Part shown: positions 52,094 through 60,012 of the stretch, piece by piece
Layout of the letters: each line of letters opens with the position of its first letter
Position numbering within the stretch: position 1 is the first letter of the stretch
Source of the DNA: Streptosporangiales bacterium
GTDB lineage: Bacteria > Actinomycetota > Actinomycetes > Streptosporangiales > WHST01
Assembly (NCBI GenBank): GCA_009379955.1
Contig: WHST01000012.1
Location: 1-64,000 of the forward strand
Length of the DNA stretch: 64,000 nt
Direction of reading: 5' to 3'
Made by a program: the position numbers and the translations under genes
Notes under the pieces: model-generated
What the model was told of the DNA's origin: nothing
Database searches by the model: none
Seen by the model: the letters and a program-made list of their open reading frames with translations, nothing else

Positions 52094-53100
52094 CTGGCCA
52101 CCTCCTGATACGGCTCGTGGGGTGCGTTCTGGTCGTCGACCGAGGCGTCGCGCTGACCGTCGCCACCGGCGTCGTGTCCGGTCAGGGCGAGGAAGACCTC
52201 GTCGAGCGTGGGCTTGTCGACGCTCACCGACGTGATGCCGATGCCCGCCTGGCGGAGCCCGATGAGCACGTCGGCCGCCCGGTCGGCGGTGTCGAGCGCG
52301 ACGTTCATCCGGCCCGACTCGGGAGCGAGCACGGGCTCCTCGCCGAGCAGCCGGCGGACCACGTCGACGGCGAGGCCCTGGTCGGCGCCCTCCGCGAGGC
52401 GTAGCTGCAGCGTCGAGTCGCCGACCGAGGTCTTCAGCTCGTCGGGGGTGCCTTCGGCGACCTTGCGGCCCCGGTCGATGACCGCGATCCGGTCGGCGAG
52501 CTGGTCCGCCTCGTCGAGGTACTGCGTGGTCAGCAGGACGGTGCAGCCGTCGGCCACCAGGCCACGGATGGTGTCCCACATCTGTCCACGGGTACGCGGG
52601 TCGAGACCGGTGGTCGGCTCGTCGAGGAAGATCAGCGGCGGACGGGTGATCAGGCTGGCGGCCAGGTCGAGGCGCCGCCGCATGCCGCCGGAGAACTGCG
52701 AGATCCTCTTGTTCGCCGCGTCCTCGAGACCGAACTGGCCGAGCAGTCGCTTCGCCGTCTCCCTGGACCTGCGCGAGCTGATCCCCTGGAGGCGGCCGAA
52801 CAGCCAGAGGTTCTCGGTGGCGGTCAGGTTCTCGTCGACCGAGGCGTACTGCCCGGTGACACCGAGCAGTTGCCGGATCCGATGCGGCTCGCGACGTACG
52901 TCGACGCCGAAGATCTCCGCCTCGCCCTCGTCGATGCCGAGCAGTGTGGCGAGCATCTTCAGCATCGTGGTCTTGCCGGCGCCGTTGGGACCGAGCACGC
53001 CGAAGACCTCGCCCTGACGGACGTCGAGGTCGATGCTGTCGACGGCCCGGACGGCACCGAACGCCTTGACCAGACCGTGTGTGCTGACAGCGCTTGTCAT
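52090..53100 (-). CDS. DrrA-type daunorubicin-resistance-like ABC ATPase
   Basis: 336-residue ATPase. Walker A GPNGAGKTT near 38, the DrrA-type Q-loop GVTGQYASVDENLTATENL near 85, signature FSGGMRRRLDLAASL near 140 and Walker B LIFLDEPTTGLDPRTR; the C-terminal DUF4162 extension (SVSVDKPTLDEVFLALTGHD) is present. It pairs with the DrrB-type permease. Its ribosome site AAGGAG is in the 3' arm of a hairpin directly before the ATG, which suggests translational control. Confidence 0.92.
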   Translation of the reverse strand: MTSAVSTHGLVKAFGAVRAVDSIDLDVRQGEVFGVLGPNGAGKTTMLKMLATLLGIDEGEAEIFGVDVRREPHRIRQLLGVTGQYASVDENLTATENLWLFGRLQGISSRRSRETAKRLLGQFGLEDAANKRISQFSGGMRRRLDLAASLITRPPLIFLDEPTTGLDPRTRGQMWDTIRGLVADGCTVLLTTQYLDEADQLADRIAVIDRGRKVAEGTPDELKTSVGDSTLQLRLAEGADQGLAVDVVRRLLGEEPVLAPESGRMNVALDTADRAADVLIGLRQAGIGITSVSVDKPTLDEVFLALTGHDAGGDGQRDASVDDQNAPHEPYQEVAR

Positions 53101-53183
53101 GGTGTTGCTCCTTCACGGCCGGGTTCGGGTTGACCGGCCTGACGGAGCAACTCTGCGGGCGGATGGATACACGGCGCCCTCAC
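53097..53183 (-). CDS. Possible 28-residue leader peptide before drrA
   Basis: A GTG at 53183 opens a minus-strand frame, beginning VRAPCIHPPAE and ending REGATP, whose TGA (53097-53099) overlaps the drrA ATG (53098-53100). It reads straight through the hairpin that hides the drrA ribosome site, so ribosomes on it would unfold that site. No good ribosome binding site precedes the GTG, and a frame this short can arise by chance in high-GC DNA. Confidence 0.3.
   Translation of the reverse strand: MRAPCIHPPAELLRQAGQPEPGREGATP
53104..53151 (-). promoter_or_regulatory. Hairpin sequestering the drrA ribosome binding site
   Basis: Read on the mRNA strand: GTTGCTCC (53151-53144), GGCCGG (53134-53139 in plus coordinates), an 11-base loop, CCGGCC (53122-53117) and GGAGCAAC (53111-53104). 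Outer 8-base and inner 6-base stems are both perfect, separated by a 4/5-base internal loop. The 3' outer arm contains the GGAG Shine-Dalgarno 8 bases before drrA, so pairing would suppress its translation. It lies between marR and drrA on the same transcript. Confidence 0.55.
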
Positions 53184-53214
53184 GCCGGTTTCACTCGTTC
53201 ATGCGACGGGGCGG

Positions 53215-53685
53215 TCAGTCGTCCGGGTCGGCGATCTCCTGGTACGGGAGCGCGTGCAACGCCTGCAGGGCGCGCAACAACGCCCGGCGGTCGGCCGCGG
53301 GGAGCCGGGCGAGGAGGCGTTCCTCGCGGCGCTGGATCGCCGACTGCACCGAGTCGCGTGTTCGTTGCCCTTCCTGCGTCAATGCGAGGAGGCGGGCGCG
53401 CCGGTCGGCGGGGTCGGGGTGACGCTCGATCAGGCCGCGGTCCTGCAGGTCGTCGAGCACGGCGATGATGCGCGTCTTGTCCGCGCCGATGGCCTGGGCG
53501 AGTGCGGCCTGGGTGCGGACCGGCTCGGCGTCGAGCCCGAGCAGCACGACATAGCCCCACATGGTCAGGTCGTGGGCGTCGAGCACCGGCTGCTCCGCCG
53601 CGGTCAGTGCGCGCCCGAGGGGCACCATCATCGCCGCGAGGTCCGGGCGGCTGGTGTCGCGCCGCGATCGTGACTGCCTGGTCAT
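53215..53685 (-). CDS. MarR family regulator
   Basis: 156-residue winged-helix protein. DNA-binding region about 55-105 (AALAQAIGADKTRIIAVLDD, then LIERHPDPADRRARLLALT wing). It lies upstream of and in the same direction as drrA-drrB, so it likely represses the exporter in response to a small molecule. Divergent from the mycothiol-type gene at 53760, with a perfect inverted repeat between them. A CGGG-rich N-terminus with an Arg/Ser run is normal for the family. Confidence 0.9.
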   Translation of the reverse strand: MTRQSRSRRDTSRPDLAAMMVPLGRALTAAEQPVLDAHDLTMWGYVVLLGLDAEPVRTQAALAQAIGADKTRIIAVLDDLQDRGLIERHPDPADRRARLLALTQEGQRTRDSVQSAIQRREERLLARLPAADRRALLRALQALHALPYQEIADPDD

Positions 53686-53706
53686 CGCGGCAATGGTACG
53701 CCTTGT

Positions 53707-53734
53707 CAGATCGTATGCGAATGCTTACGATCTG
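53707..53734. promoter_or_regulatory. Inverted repeat operator between marR and the mycothiol-type gene
   Basis: CAGATCGTA (53707-53715) and TACGATCTG (53726-53734) are perfect 9-base arms with a 10-base spacer. The site is 22 bases upstream of marR and 26 bases upstream of the divergent gene at 53760, the expected place for a MarR dimer pair to control both. Confidence 0.55.
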
Positions 53735-53759
53735 CTTACGCACATCGACGGGAGTGGTC

Positions 53760-54365
53760 ATGCGGACGGTCGACACGGACGTACGAGAGTTGGACCGGCG
53801 CGCGGTGCTGGCGAGCATGGAGATCGTCTCGCTGGTGCAGGTGTCCGACCTCGACCGACCAACGCCGTGCGCGGAGTGGACGCTCGGCGAGCTGCTCGCC
53901 CACATGACCGCCCAGCATCACGGCTTCGTCGCGGCGGCGTCGGGCGAGGGCGGCGATCTCGCGCGATGGCAGGTCACGCCCGGCGTCTCGGATCCCGTCT
54001 CCGCGTACACGCTCGCCACCGCTCGCGTGGTCTCGGCGTTCGCGGCGGTCGGCGTGCTCGACCGGGACTTCTCGCTGCCGGAGCTGAGCACCCAGCTGAC
54101 CTTCCCCGGCAGGCAGGCCATCGGCTTCCACTTCCTCGACTACGTCGTGCACGCGTGGGACGTCACGCGGACACTTGACGTACCGCTCGACCTGGACGAC
54201 GACGTGCTCGCCACCGCACTCGCGATGGCACAGGACGTCCCCGACGGGAACCTGAGACTCCGGCCTGGTGCGGTCTTCGGACCCGGCGTCCCGGTGGCGG
54301 TCGACGCGTCGACCCTGGACACGACCGTGGCCATGCTCGGCCGCTCACCGTCCTGGCCGGACTGA
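53760..54365 (+). CDS. TIGR03086-type metal-binding protein (mycothiol-dependent isomerase fold)
   Basis: 201-residue protein of the maleylpyruvate-isomerase N-terminal/DinB type. CAEWTLGELLAHMTAQH near 40 and GFHFLDYVVHAWDVTRTLD near 122 hold the histidines expected to bind metal. Likely a mycothiol-dependent enzyme of unknown substrate, possibly detoxifying the compound that the neighbouring DrrAB exporter removes. The ATG has GGAG upstream; earlier GTG codons in frame are possible. Confidence 0.85.
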   Translation: MRTVDTDVRELDRRAVLASMEIVSLVQVSDLDRPTPCAEWTLGELLAHMTAQHHGFVAAASGEGGDLARWQVTPGVSDPVSAYTLATARVVSAFAAVGVLDRDFSLPELSTQLTFPGRQAIGFHFLDYVVHAWDVTRTLDVPLDLDDDVLATALAMAQDVPDGNLRLRPGAVFGPGVPVAVDASTLDTTVAMLGRSPSWPD

Positions 54366-54554
<189 letters not shown>

Positions 54555-54661
54555 ACGACCGGGCGCCGCAGCCGCCGCCCGTGGTGTTGTAGAGTGGCGT
54601 CGGCCTTCGCGGAGACGAGCACCAGCGTTCGACCGGGGCGCCGTCGCATCATCGCAACATG

Positions 54662-54736
54662 GTCCTGTGGAGCAGCTAGGAGTGCTCGCCACCCTGTCAA
54701 GGTGGAGGCCGCGGGTTCAAATCCCGTCAGGACCGC
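54662..54736 (+). tRNA. tRNA-Asp (anticodon GTC)
   Basis: 75-base cloverleaf. Acceptor GGTCCTG pairs perfectly with CAGGACC; the anticodon stem CCACC/GGTGG closes loop CTGTCAA with anticodon GTC at 54697-54699; the T loop is TTCAAAT. Discriminator G, as expected for tRNA-Asp; CCA not encoded. TAGAGT about 70 bases upstream could be part of its promoter. Confidence 0.97.
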
Positions 54737-54758
54737 CCAACGTTCTCGCAGGTCACAG

Positions 54759-54789
54759 GGCCGCCACCCCGGCAGAGGGTGACGGCCCT
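54759..54789 (+). terminator. Hairpin downstream of tRNA-Asp
   Basis: GGGCCG-C-CACCC (54759-54770) pairs with GGGTG-A-CGGCCC (54778-54789), one mismatch and a 7-base loop. Only a short T/C tail follows, so termination is likely but not certain. Confidence 0.5.
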
Positions 54790-54846
54790 TCACTCGTTCC
54801 CGGCTCCGGGTCCTCACCGCTGCCGGTACTGGTCGACCGGGCCGGC

Positions 54847-55407
54847 TCAGGTCTGGAGCACCTCGCGGGCTTCCGGCCACGCGTACCGCAAACATGCGGG
54901 TGAGCCGTTGAGTCGAGCCGGAACACCTCCGGGAGGTGGCACGTCGGCGCGCTGGATGCACCTTCCCCCGAGTGCTCGGTAGAAGGACTGGGCTGGCCGG
55001 TTCTGCTCCAGGACCCACAGGTAGAACCCCGATCCCGGTGTACGTTCCGCGACCACCTCGGCGCTCAGCCGTAGCAGGCGACCGCCGATGCCACGTCGCT
55101 GGAAGCCGTCACTGACGTGGAGGTTGTCGAGCAACGCACCCCAGGTCGGGTGTTCGTCGAGGATCGTGTGAGCAAAGCCGACGACCACATCGTCCTCCTC
55201 GGCGAGGAGCGTGTACTGCCTGTCCGAGGGTTCGCGAAGTCGGTCGTTCCAAAGGGCGACGCGATCGTCGATGACGTCACCATCGAGGTACGTATCCGAG
55301 TAGGCACCTCGATAATGACGTCGCCAGCTGGCCGCGTGCAGCGCGGCCACCATCGGAGCATCCGGCTCTCGGGCAGGACGGAATCGCATCAGGTCAAGGT
55401 GGCGCAC
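54847..55407 (-). CDS. GNAT family N-acetyltransferase
   Basis: 186-residue GNAT. Acetyl-CoA motif near 106-117 is FQRRGIGGRLL (Q/RxxGxG/A), with LDNLHVSD before it and QNRPAQSFYRALGG after it. The GTG at 55407 is preferred because GAGGAGGA lies 8 bases before it; an internal ATG six codons later lacks a site. Substrate unknown. Stands alone, convergent with tRNA-Asp. Confidence 0.88.
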   Translation of the reverse strand: MRHLDLMRFRPAREPDAPMVAALHAASWRRHYRGAYSDTYLDGDVIDDRVALWNDRLREPSDRQYTLLAEEDDVVVGFAHTILDEHPTWGALLDNLHVSDGFQRRGIGGRLLRLSAEVVAERTPGSGFYLWVLEQNRPAQSFYRALGGRCIQRADVPPPGGVPARLNGSPACLRYAWPEAREVLQT

Positions 55408-55639
55408 TACTGGTCCTCCTCATCGATCCTGGCAGTAGCACCGCGCCGAAGCCGGGTGCCGGACCGTCACAGGGCCAGGTCCCTCAGGTCACTCTGGATG
55501 AGTCGGCAGCAGCATAGATCACGGGATCCGTTCAGACTCATCCGGCAGATTCATGGCGAATATCCAGTCGAAGCCGTCGAAGCCGTGGGTCCGGCTCCGA
55601 CCTCTGCGGTGAAAGCACCCGACGAAGAAGGAGAGATCC

Positions 55640-56029
55640 ATGGGGCATCCTGTCGTGCACTTCGAGATCATCGGGACCGACCCGGCCAAGCTCCGCGGCT
55701 ACTACGGTGACCTGTTCGGATGGGAGTTCGCCATGGGCGACGCGTCCACCGAAGCGGTCTCCGAGCCCGGCAACTACGGCTTCGTGGACGGGAGCACCCA
55801 CGGTGAAGGGGGCATCAACGGCGGTGTCGCCGGCGGCAAGGGCTTCGAGGCCCGCGTCCTGTTCTACGTAGGCGTCCCTGACGTCGAGGCCGCACTCCGG
55901 AAGGCCGAGAGCCTCGGCGGGACACGCGCGATGGGTCCCGAACCCGCGCAGGCTCGCGCGGGAGACCTCGTCGTGGGGCACTTCACCGATCCCGCGGGCA
56001 ACGTGATCGGCGTCGCCGCGCTGTCGTAA
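55640..56029 (+). CDS. VOC family (glyoxalase/bleomycin-resistance-like) protein
   Basis: 129-residue single-unit VOC protein: HFEIIGTDPAKLRGYYGDLF at the start, GWEFAMGD, and the C-terminal half ending FTDPAGNVIGVAAL. The betaalphabetabetabeta repeat suits a metal-dependent lyase or a ligand-binding protein. AAGGAGAG precedes the ATG. Followed 37 bases later by the DGPF protein, which suggests a shared transcript with the sigma factor. Confidence 0.88.
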   Translation: MGHPVVHFEIIGTDPAKLRGYYGDLFGWEFAMGDASTEAVSEPGNYGFVDGSTHGEGGINGGVAGGKGFEARVLFYVGVPDVEAALRKAESLGGTRAMGPEPAQARAGDLVVGHFTDPAGNVIGVAALS

Positions 56030-56066
56030 CCGTCGTCGGACCCGAATCGAACCCGAGGAGTGGAAG

Positions 56067-56462
56067 ATGAAGTACCTCGTCATGATCTACAGCAACCCCG
56101 AGACCTGGGGGCACCCGATCTTCCTGCGGACCGCGGAGGCTCTGGCGATGTCCGATGAAGAGCGTGCCGAGATGACCAGGCAGTCCGAGGAGCTGTTCGC
56201 GGAGATCGCCGGGTCCGGGGAGCTCGTGGCCGGCGAAGCGCTCGCCGACCCGGTCACCGTCAGGACCGCGCGGGTACGCGACGGTGCACCGGTGATCACG
56301 GACGGGCCGTACCTCGAGGCCAAGGAGCAGCTGGCCGGGTACTTCGTGGTCGACTGCGAGAGCGCCGAACGGGCGACCGAGATCGCGGCGCGGTTCCCCG
56401 ACGCGCGGTTCGCCGCGGTGGAGGTGCGCCCGATCATGGACATGTCCGGCCAGGAGATGTGA
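56067..56462 (+). CDS. YCII-related (DGPF) domain protein
   Basis: 131-residue protein with MKYLVMIYSNPETW at the start and ITDGPYLEAKEQLAGYFVVD, the DGPF-type motif with Tyr for Phe, near 72-92, plus VEVRPIMDM at the end. DGPF proteins accompany ECF sigma factors of one family and are thought to act in their signalling, mechanism unknown. Overlaps the sigma gene by GTGA. Confidence 0.88.
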   Translation: MKYLVMIYSNPETWGHPIFLRTAEALAMSDEERAEMTRQSEELFAEIAGSGELVAGEALADPVTVRTARVRDGAPVITDGPYLEAKEQLAGYFVVDCESAERATEIAARFPDARFAAVEVRPIMDMSGQEM

Positions 56463-57709
56463 GCGTCGACACCGGCATGGAGGACCTGCTGCGCCGGCTG
56501 GCGCCGCGGGTCCTCGCCGCGGTCGTACGGCGGTACGGGCACTTCGACGCCGCCGAGGACGCGGTGCAGGAGGCGTTGTTGGCCGCGGCGACGCAGTGGC
56601 CGGAAGGCGGGACGCCCGACAGCCCGCAGGGATGGCTGATCACGGTAGCCGCGCGCCGGCTGACCGACCTGCTCCGCAGCGAGCAGGCCGGCCGGCGCAG
56701 GGAGGAGAAGGTGGCCTCGCTGACCCCGCCGGACGAGCTGCTCTCGCCGGCTGCCGACGTCGGGGGATCGTCGAGCCAGGACGACACGCTGACCCTGCTG
56801 TTGTTGTGCTGCCATCCCGGCCTCACCGCGCCGTCCCAGATCGCGCTCACCCTGCGCGCCGTCGGCGGTCTCACCACGGCGCAGATCGCCCGGGCGTTCC
56901 TGGTGCCCGAGACGACCATGGGCCAGCGCATCAGCCGCGCCAAGCAGAGCATCAAGGCGGCGGGCGCCCGGTTCCGACCGCCGTCCGAGGACGAGCTGGC
57001 GGACCGTCTCGGTGCCGTCCTGCACGTGCTCTACCTGATCTTCAACGAGGGGTACACCGCCACCTCCGGCCCCGACCTGCACCGCGGCGAGCTGAGCGGT
57101 GAGGCGATCCGGCTCACCCGGGTCGTCCACGCGCTGCTTCCCGACGACGGCGAGGTTGCCGGACTCCTCGCGCTCATGCTGCTCACCGACGCGCGCCGGC
57201 CTGCACGCACGCGGCCCGACGGCAGCCTCGTCCCGCTCGCCGAACAAGACCGCGGCCGGTGGGACAGGGAGTCGATCGACGAAGGCATTGCGCTCATCAG
57301 CGAGACCCTGCCCCGGACGGTGCCCGGCCCGTACCAGATCCAGGCGGCCATCGGCGCGGTGCACGCGGAGACACCGCACGCGGAGGACACCGACTGGCCG
57401 CAGATCGTCGTGCTGTACCGGCTACTCGAAGAGCTGGCGCCCAACCCCATGGTCACCCTCAACCACGCCGTCGCGGTCGCCATGGTGCACGGCCCGCAGG
57501 CCGGCCTCGACCTGCTCGCGCCCCTGGACGACGACGACCGGCTCGCCGGGCACCACCGCCTCCACGCGGTCCGCGCACACCTGCTGGAGATGGCGGGGGA
57601 CCACCAGCGCGCCCGATCCTGCTACCTCGCGGCCGCACGCCTGACCACCAGCCTCCCCGAGCAGAACTACCTGCAGGCCCGAGCGGCCCGGCTGGCCGAG
57701 GACGGTTAG
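56459..57709 (+). CDS. ECF sigma factor with C-terminal TPR-like extension (ECF42-like)
   Basis: 416-residue RNA polymerase sigma factor. Region 2 covers about 8-75 (YGHFDAAEDAVQEALLAAAT), region 4 about 115-165 (LRAVGGLTTAQIARAFLVPETTMGQRI). DUF6596 follows near 180-280 and a TPR-like tail to 416 has the conserved NPMVTLNHAVAVAMVHGP. This layout with an adjacent DGPF gene is typical of ECF42, in which the extension controls activity and no anti-sigma factor is used. Target promoters unknown. Confidence 0.88.
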   Translation: MSVDTGMEDLLRRLAPRVLAAVVRRYGHFDAAEDAVQEALLAAATQWPEGGTPDSPQGWLITVAARRLTDLLRSEQAGRRREEKVASLTPPDELLSPAADVGGSSSQDDTLTLLLLCCHPGLTAPSQIALTLRAVGGLTTAQIARAFLVPETTMGQRISRAKQSIKAAGARFRPPSEDELADRLGAVLHVLYLIFNEGYTATSGPDLHRGELSGEAIRLTRVVHALLPDDGEVAGLLALMLLTDARRPARTRPDGSLVPLAEQDRGRWDRESIDEGIALISETLPRTVPGPYQIQAAIGAVHAETPHAEDTDWPQIVVLYRLLEELAPNPMVTLNHAVAVAMVHGPQAGLDLLAPLDDDDRLAGHHRLHAVRAHLLEMAGDHQRARSCYLAAARLTTSLPEQNYLQARAARLAEDG

Positions 57710-58245
57710 CCGGGTCGCGCCCCGCGGACGGCGTCCCAGCCGGTGAGCGTGATGACCTCTGCCGCGATGTCGGAGACCTGACGTCCGTCGGTCGCGACCC
57801 TGTGCACCCACGGTTTCGTCGCCTCGTCGAGCTCGGCGGCCATGAGGTCGCTGCGGTGGACGTGCCAGTCGAGGGTGCTGCCGATCTCCCGCCGACCCAG
57901 CCGCTCCCGCGCCGTCGCGTCGCTCGACGTCAGCAGGACGGCGGTCACGCGCGGACGGTCACCCATGACCTCGGTCAGCTCATCGACCACGCGCACGCTC
58001 GCGGTGTTGACGTAGATCATCCGCCGGAAGCCGAGCGAGCGGTAGTTGCCCCACATCGCCGCCAGGTTGCGCTCGGCGAGCCCGTGCTCCCGCGTGGGCG
58101 GGTACGCCATGTCGAGGTTGTCGCCCTCGATCAGCGCATGCCGCACCTCGCGCGCGCTGAGCTGAGCGTGGATCTCGTACGCGACGGTGGTCTTGCCGAC
58201 GCCGGAGCGTCCGCCGATGAACAGGGCTTCGCTCCTCGACTCCAT
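57706..58245 (-). CDS. P-loop kinase-like protein
   Basis: 179-residue protein with Walker A GGRSGVGKTT at about 11-20, IEGDNLDM near 40 and a kinase-like Asp/Arg pattern (RERLGRREIGSTLDWHV), resembling small nucleotide/adenylylsulfate or shikimate-type kinases. Substrate cannot be named. Its 3' end overlaps the sigma gene end by 4 bases, convergent. Divergent from the membrane protein gene at 58290. Confidence 0.8.
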   Translation of the reverse strand: MESRSEALFIGGRSGVGKTTVAYEIHAQLSAREVRHALIEGDNLDMAYPPTREHGLAERNLAAMWGNYRSLGFRRMIYVNTASVRVVDELTEVMGDRPRVTAVLLTSSDATARERLGRREIGSTLDWHVHRSDLMAAELDEATKPWVHRVATDGRQVSDIAAEVITLTGWDAVRGARPG

Positions 58246-58276
58246 TCCGGCAAGTATGGCCGCCGGCCGTCCTCCC

Positions 58277-58282
58277 TATACT
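58277..58282 (+). promoter_or_regulatory. -10 element of a leaderless promoter
   Basis: TATACT, one base from TATAAT, lies 7 bases before the GTG at 58290. This is the spacing of leaderless actinobacterial mRNAs. No clear -35 was seen. Confidence 0.45.
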
Positions 58283-58289
58283 TCCCGGC

Positions 58290-58892
58290 GTGGCGTACGA
58301 CAGGGGGGCGGCCAGGCGGAGCCGCCGGCAGCGGCGGCTCGTGGTCACGGCGGCGGTGGTCGCGCCGGTGCTGTACGTCCTGTCGGTCGTCGGGCTGCTC
58401 GGCGGGTTCGCGCATGCGCCGTACCGCGCGGCCGATGCCCGCGAATGGGTCGACAGTGGCCAGTTCCGGGTCCGCGTGATCGCCGTGACCTGGTCGGACT
58501 CGCCCATCACCAGCCGGGCGGAGCGCGGAGCGCACGAGCTGCAGTTCGACGTCGATATCCACAACACCAGCCGCGAGACCCCCGCCACGCTCGGCACCAT
58601 CATCGTCCTGAGCTACCGGATGGACGGCCGCGAGGAGAGGCTCGGCGGCTACCGGGTGCTCGACCCCACGGACAGCCAGCGCGTCCAGCCCGGCTTCACC
58701 AGGCGAGTCAGGTTCACCGCGAACGTCGAGCCGACCCGGCGCAGCGCGCCGCCGCGTACCGTCGATGTGCTCGTGCTCGGCACCGAACGCACCCTCGGCG
58801 ACACTCCCGACGACTTCCGGCACGGCAACGATCTGCGCTGGTGGCCCACCAGCAAGGTCGTGGCCACCGTGCCGATGGTCGTACGCACATGA
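58290..58892 (+). CDS. Membrane-anchored Ig-like protein (DUF4352-like), unknown function
   Basis: 200 residues: arginine-rich N-terminus, one transmembrane helix (about 17-40), then an extracytoplasmic beta domain (ELQFDVDIHNTSRETPATLG, VQPGFTRRVRFTANVE) of the telokin/DUF4352 sort. First of three tightly linked genes of similar design (ATGA overlaps). No recognised function; no catalytic motif. Probably exposed on the outer face of the membrane. Confidence 0.75.
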   Translation: MAYDRGAARRSRRQRRLVVTAAVVAPVLYVLSVVGLLGGFAHAPYRAADAREWVDSGQFRVRVIAVTWSDSPITSRAERGAHELQFDVDIHNTSRETPATLGTIIVLSYRMDGREERLGGYRVLDPTDSQRVQPGFTRRVRFTANVEPTRRSAPPRTVDVLVLGTERTLGDTPDDFRHGNDLRWWPTSKVVATVPMVVRT

Positions 58893-59467
58893 CGAGCCCC
58901 GCACGCGTCCTGCGTGGTCTGCTCGTCGTCGCGCTGTGCGCCGCGATCGTCGCGCTCGTCCAGATCCGGCCGACCGGCGCGGACAAGGGCGGTCCGCTGA
59001 CCCGGCACGGCGAGCTCGGCGCACAACTCCGAGGGGAGACGCTGCACGCCCTCGCCCACCGCGACCGCACCGCACGCACCATCGCCGTCGCCGCGGGTGA
59101 CGAGTACCGCGCGACCGACGGCGTCCTCCTCGTCGTGCCCGTCACCGTCACCGCCGTCGAGCACTCCCTGATCGTCGACGCCGCGCTCCTCACCGCGGAC
59201 GGGAGCAGGTACCGACCGGTCGAGGTCCCCGACCAGCTCACCGCCGACGTCACCCTCCACCCGGGGATCCCGATGTCGGGAGCCGTGGTCTTCCAGGTGC
59301 CACGCGACCGGCTCGCGGGTGCCGCGCTCGTCCTGCTCGAGGCCGCGAACACGCCGGTTCCCGCGCACGAGGAGCTGCGGATCGACCTCGACGTCGACGC
59401 GGCAGGCGCACGGCGGATGCTCGCGACCGACGGACCGGCCGAGGTCCCCCAGGTGTCGCCCGCATGA
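58889..59467 (+). CDS. Membrane-anchored protein of unknown function, second of trio
   Basis: 192 residues: signal anchor about 7-25 (VLRGLLVVALCAAIVALVQI), then a beta-rich domain (VLLVVPVTVTAVEHSLIVDA, LHPGIPMSGAVVFQVPRDRL). ATGA overlaps join it to both neighbours. Same overall design as the first and third proteins, but low sequence similarity. Unknown role. Confidence 0.75.
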   Translation: MTSPARVLRGLLVVALCAAIVALVQIRPTGADKGGPLTRHGELGAQLRGETLHALAHRDRTARTIAVAAGDEYRATDGVLLVVPVTVTAVEHSLIVDAALLTADGSRYRPVEVPDQLTADVTLHPGIPMSGAVVFQVPRDRLAGAALVLLEAANTPVPAHEELRIDLDVDAAGARRMLATDGPAEVPQVSPA

Positions 59468-60012
59468 GGTCTCGCCCGAAAGTGGCGCGCTGGGCCCGCC
59501 GACACCTGGCGAGTCTCGTCGCCCTGGTCCTCGTCTGCGTCGCGGCCGCGTACCTGGCGGGCACCAGGAACTCCGCGCTCCTCGACCAGTTCGCCGAGTC
59601 CGACCCCGTCGACGTCGCGGCCGGTGAGACCACGCGGATCAAGGGCCACGCCGTCCGGCTGACGCATGTGCGGACGGCCGGGTCGCTGCCGACCTATGCC
59701 GGTGAACCGGCCGAGCACCCCCGCGGCACGAAGTTCGTCGTCGTGGAGCTCGTCGTGACACCGACGCGGCAGGCCGGGAAGCTCACCCTCGCCGAGACCC
59801 GGCTATGCGACGGTGCCGGACGATGCTGGGACGAGGGTTCGCTCGAGGACCTGTCCGACGCCGAGGTCGAGACCGCCGGGTTCGGCGACGGGAAGGGCAC
59901 ACGCCCGTACGTGGTGCGTACGGGCTTCGTCGTCGACGATGGCGCGCGCGACTTCACGGTCGAGGTAGCGGGACTGGGGTTGAACCCTCGGTACTGGCGG
60001 TTCGCGACCTGA
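59464..60012 (+). CDS. Membrane-anchored protein of unknown function, third of trio (DUF4352-like)
   Basis: 182 residues: transmembrane helix about 14-33, then a beta domain with RGTKFVVVELVVTPTRQAGK, a two-cysteine loop LCDGAGRCW (probable disulfide) and the ending NPRYWRFA. Coupled to the second gene by ATGA. Its last 59 bases overlap the 3' end of the convergent membrane protein gene. Unknown function. Confidence 0.75.
   Translation: MRSRPKVARWARRHLASLVALVLVCVAAAYLAGTRNSALLDQFAESDPVDVAAGETTRIKGHAVRLTHVRTAGSLPTYAGEPAEHPRGTKFVVVELVVTPTRQAGKLTLAETRLCDGAGRCWDEGSLEDLSDAEVETAGFGDGKGTRPYVVRTGFVVDDGARDFTVEVAGLGLNPRYWRFAT

Noticed and set aside
55563-55590. Short tandem repeat gtcgaagcc in the gap before the VOC gene
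   Set aside because: Two and a half copies in coding-like GC-rich DNA; no array and no flanking features.
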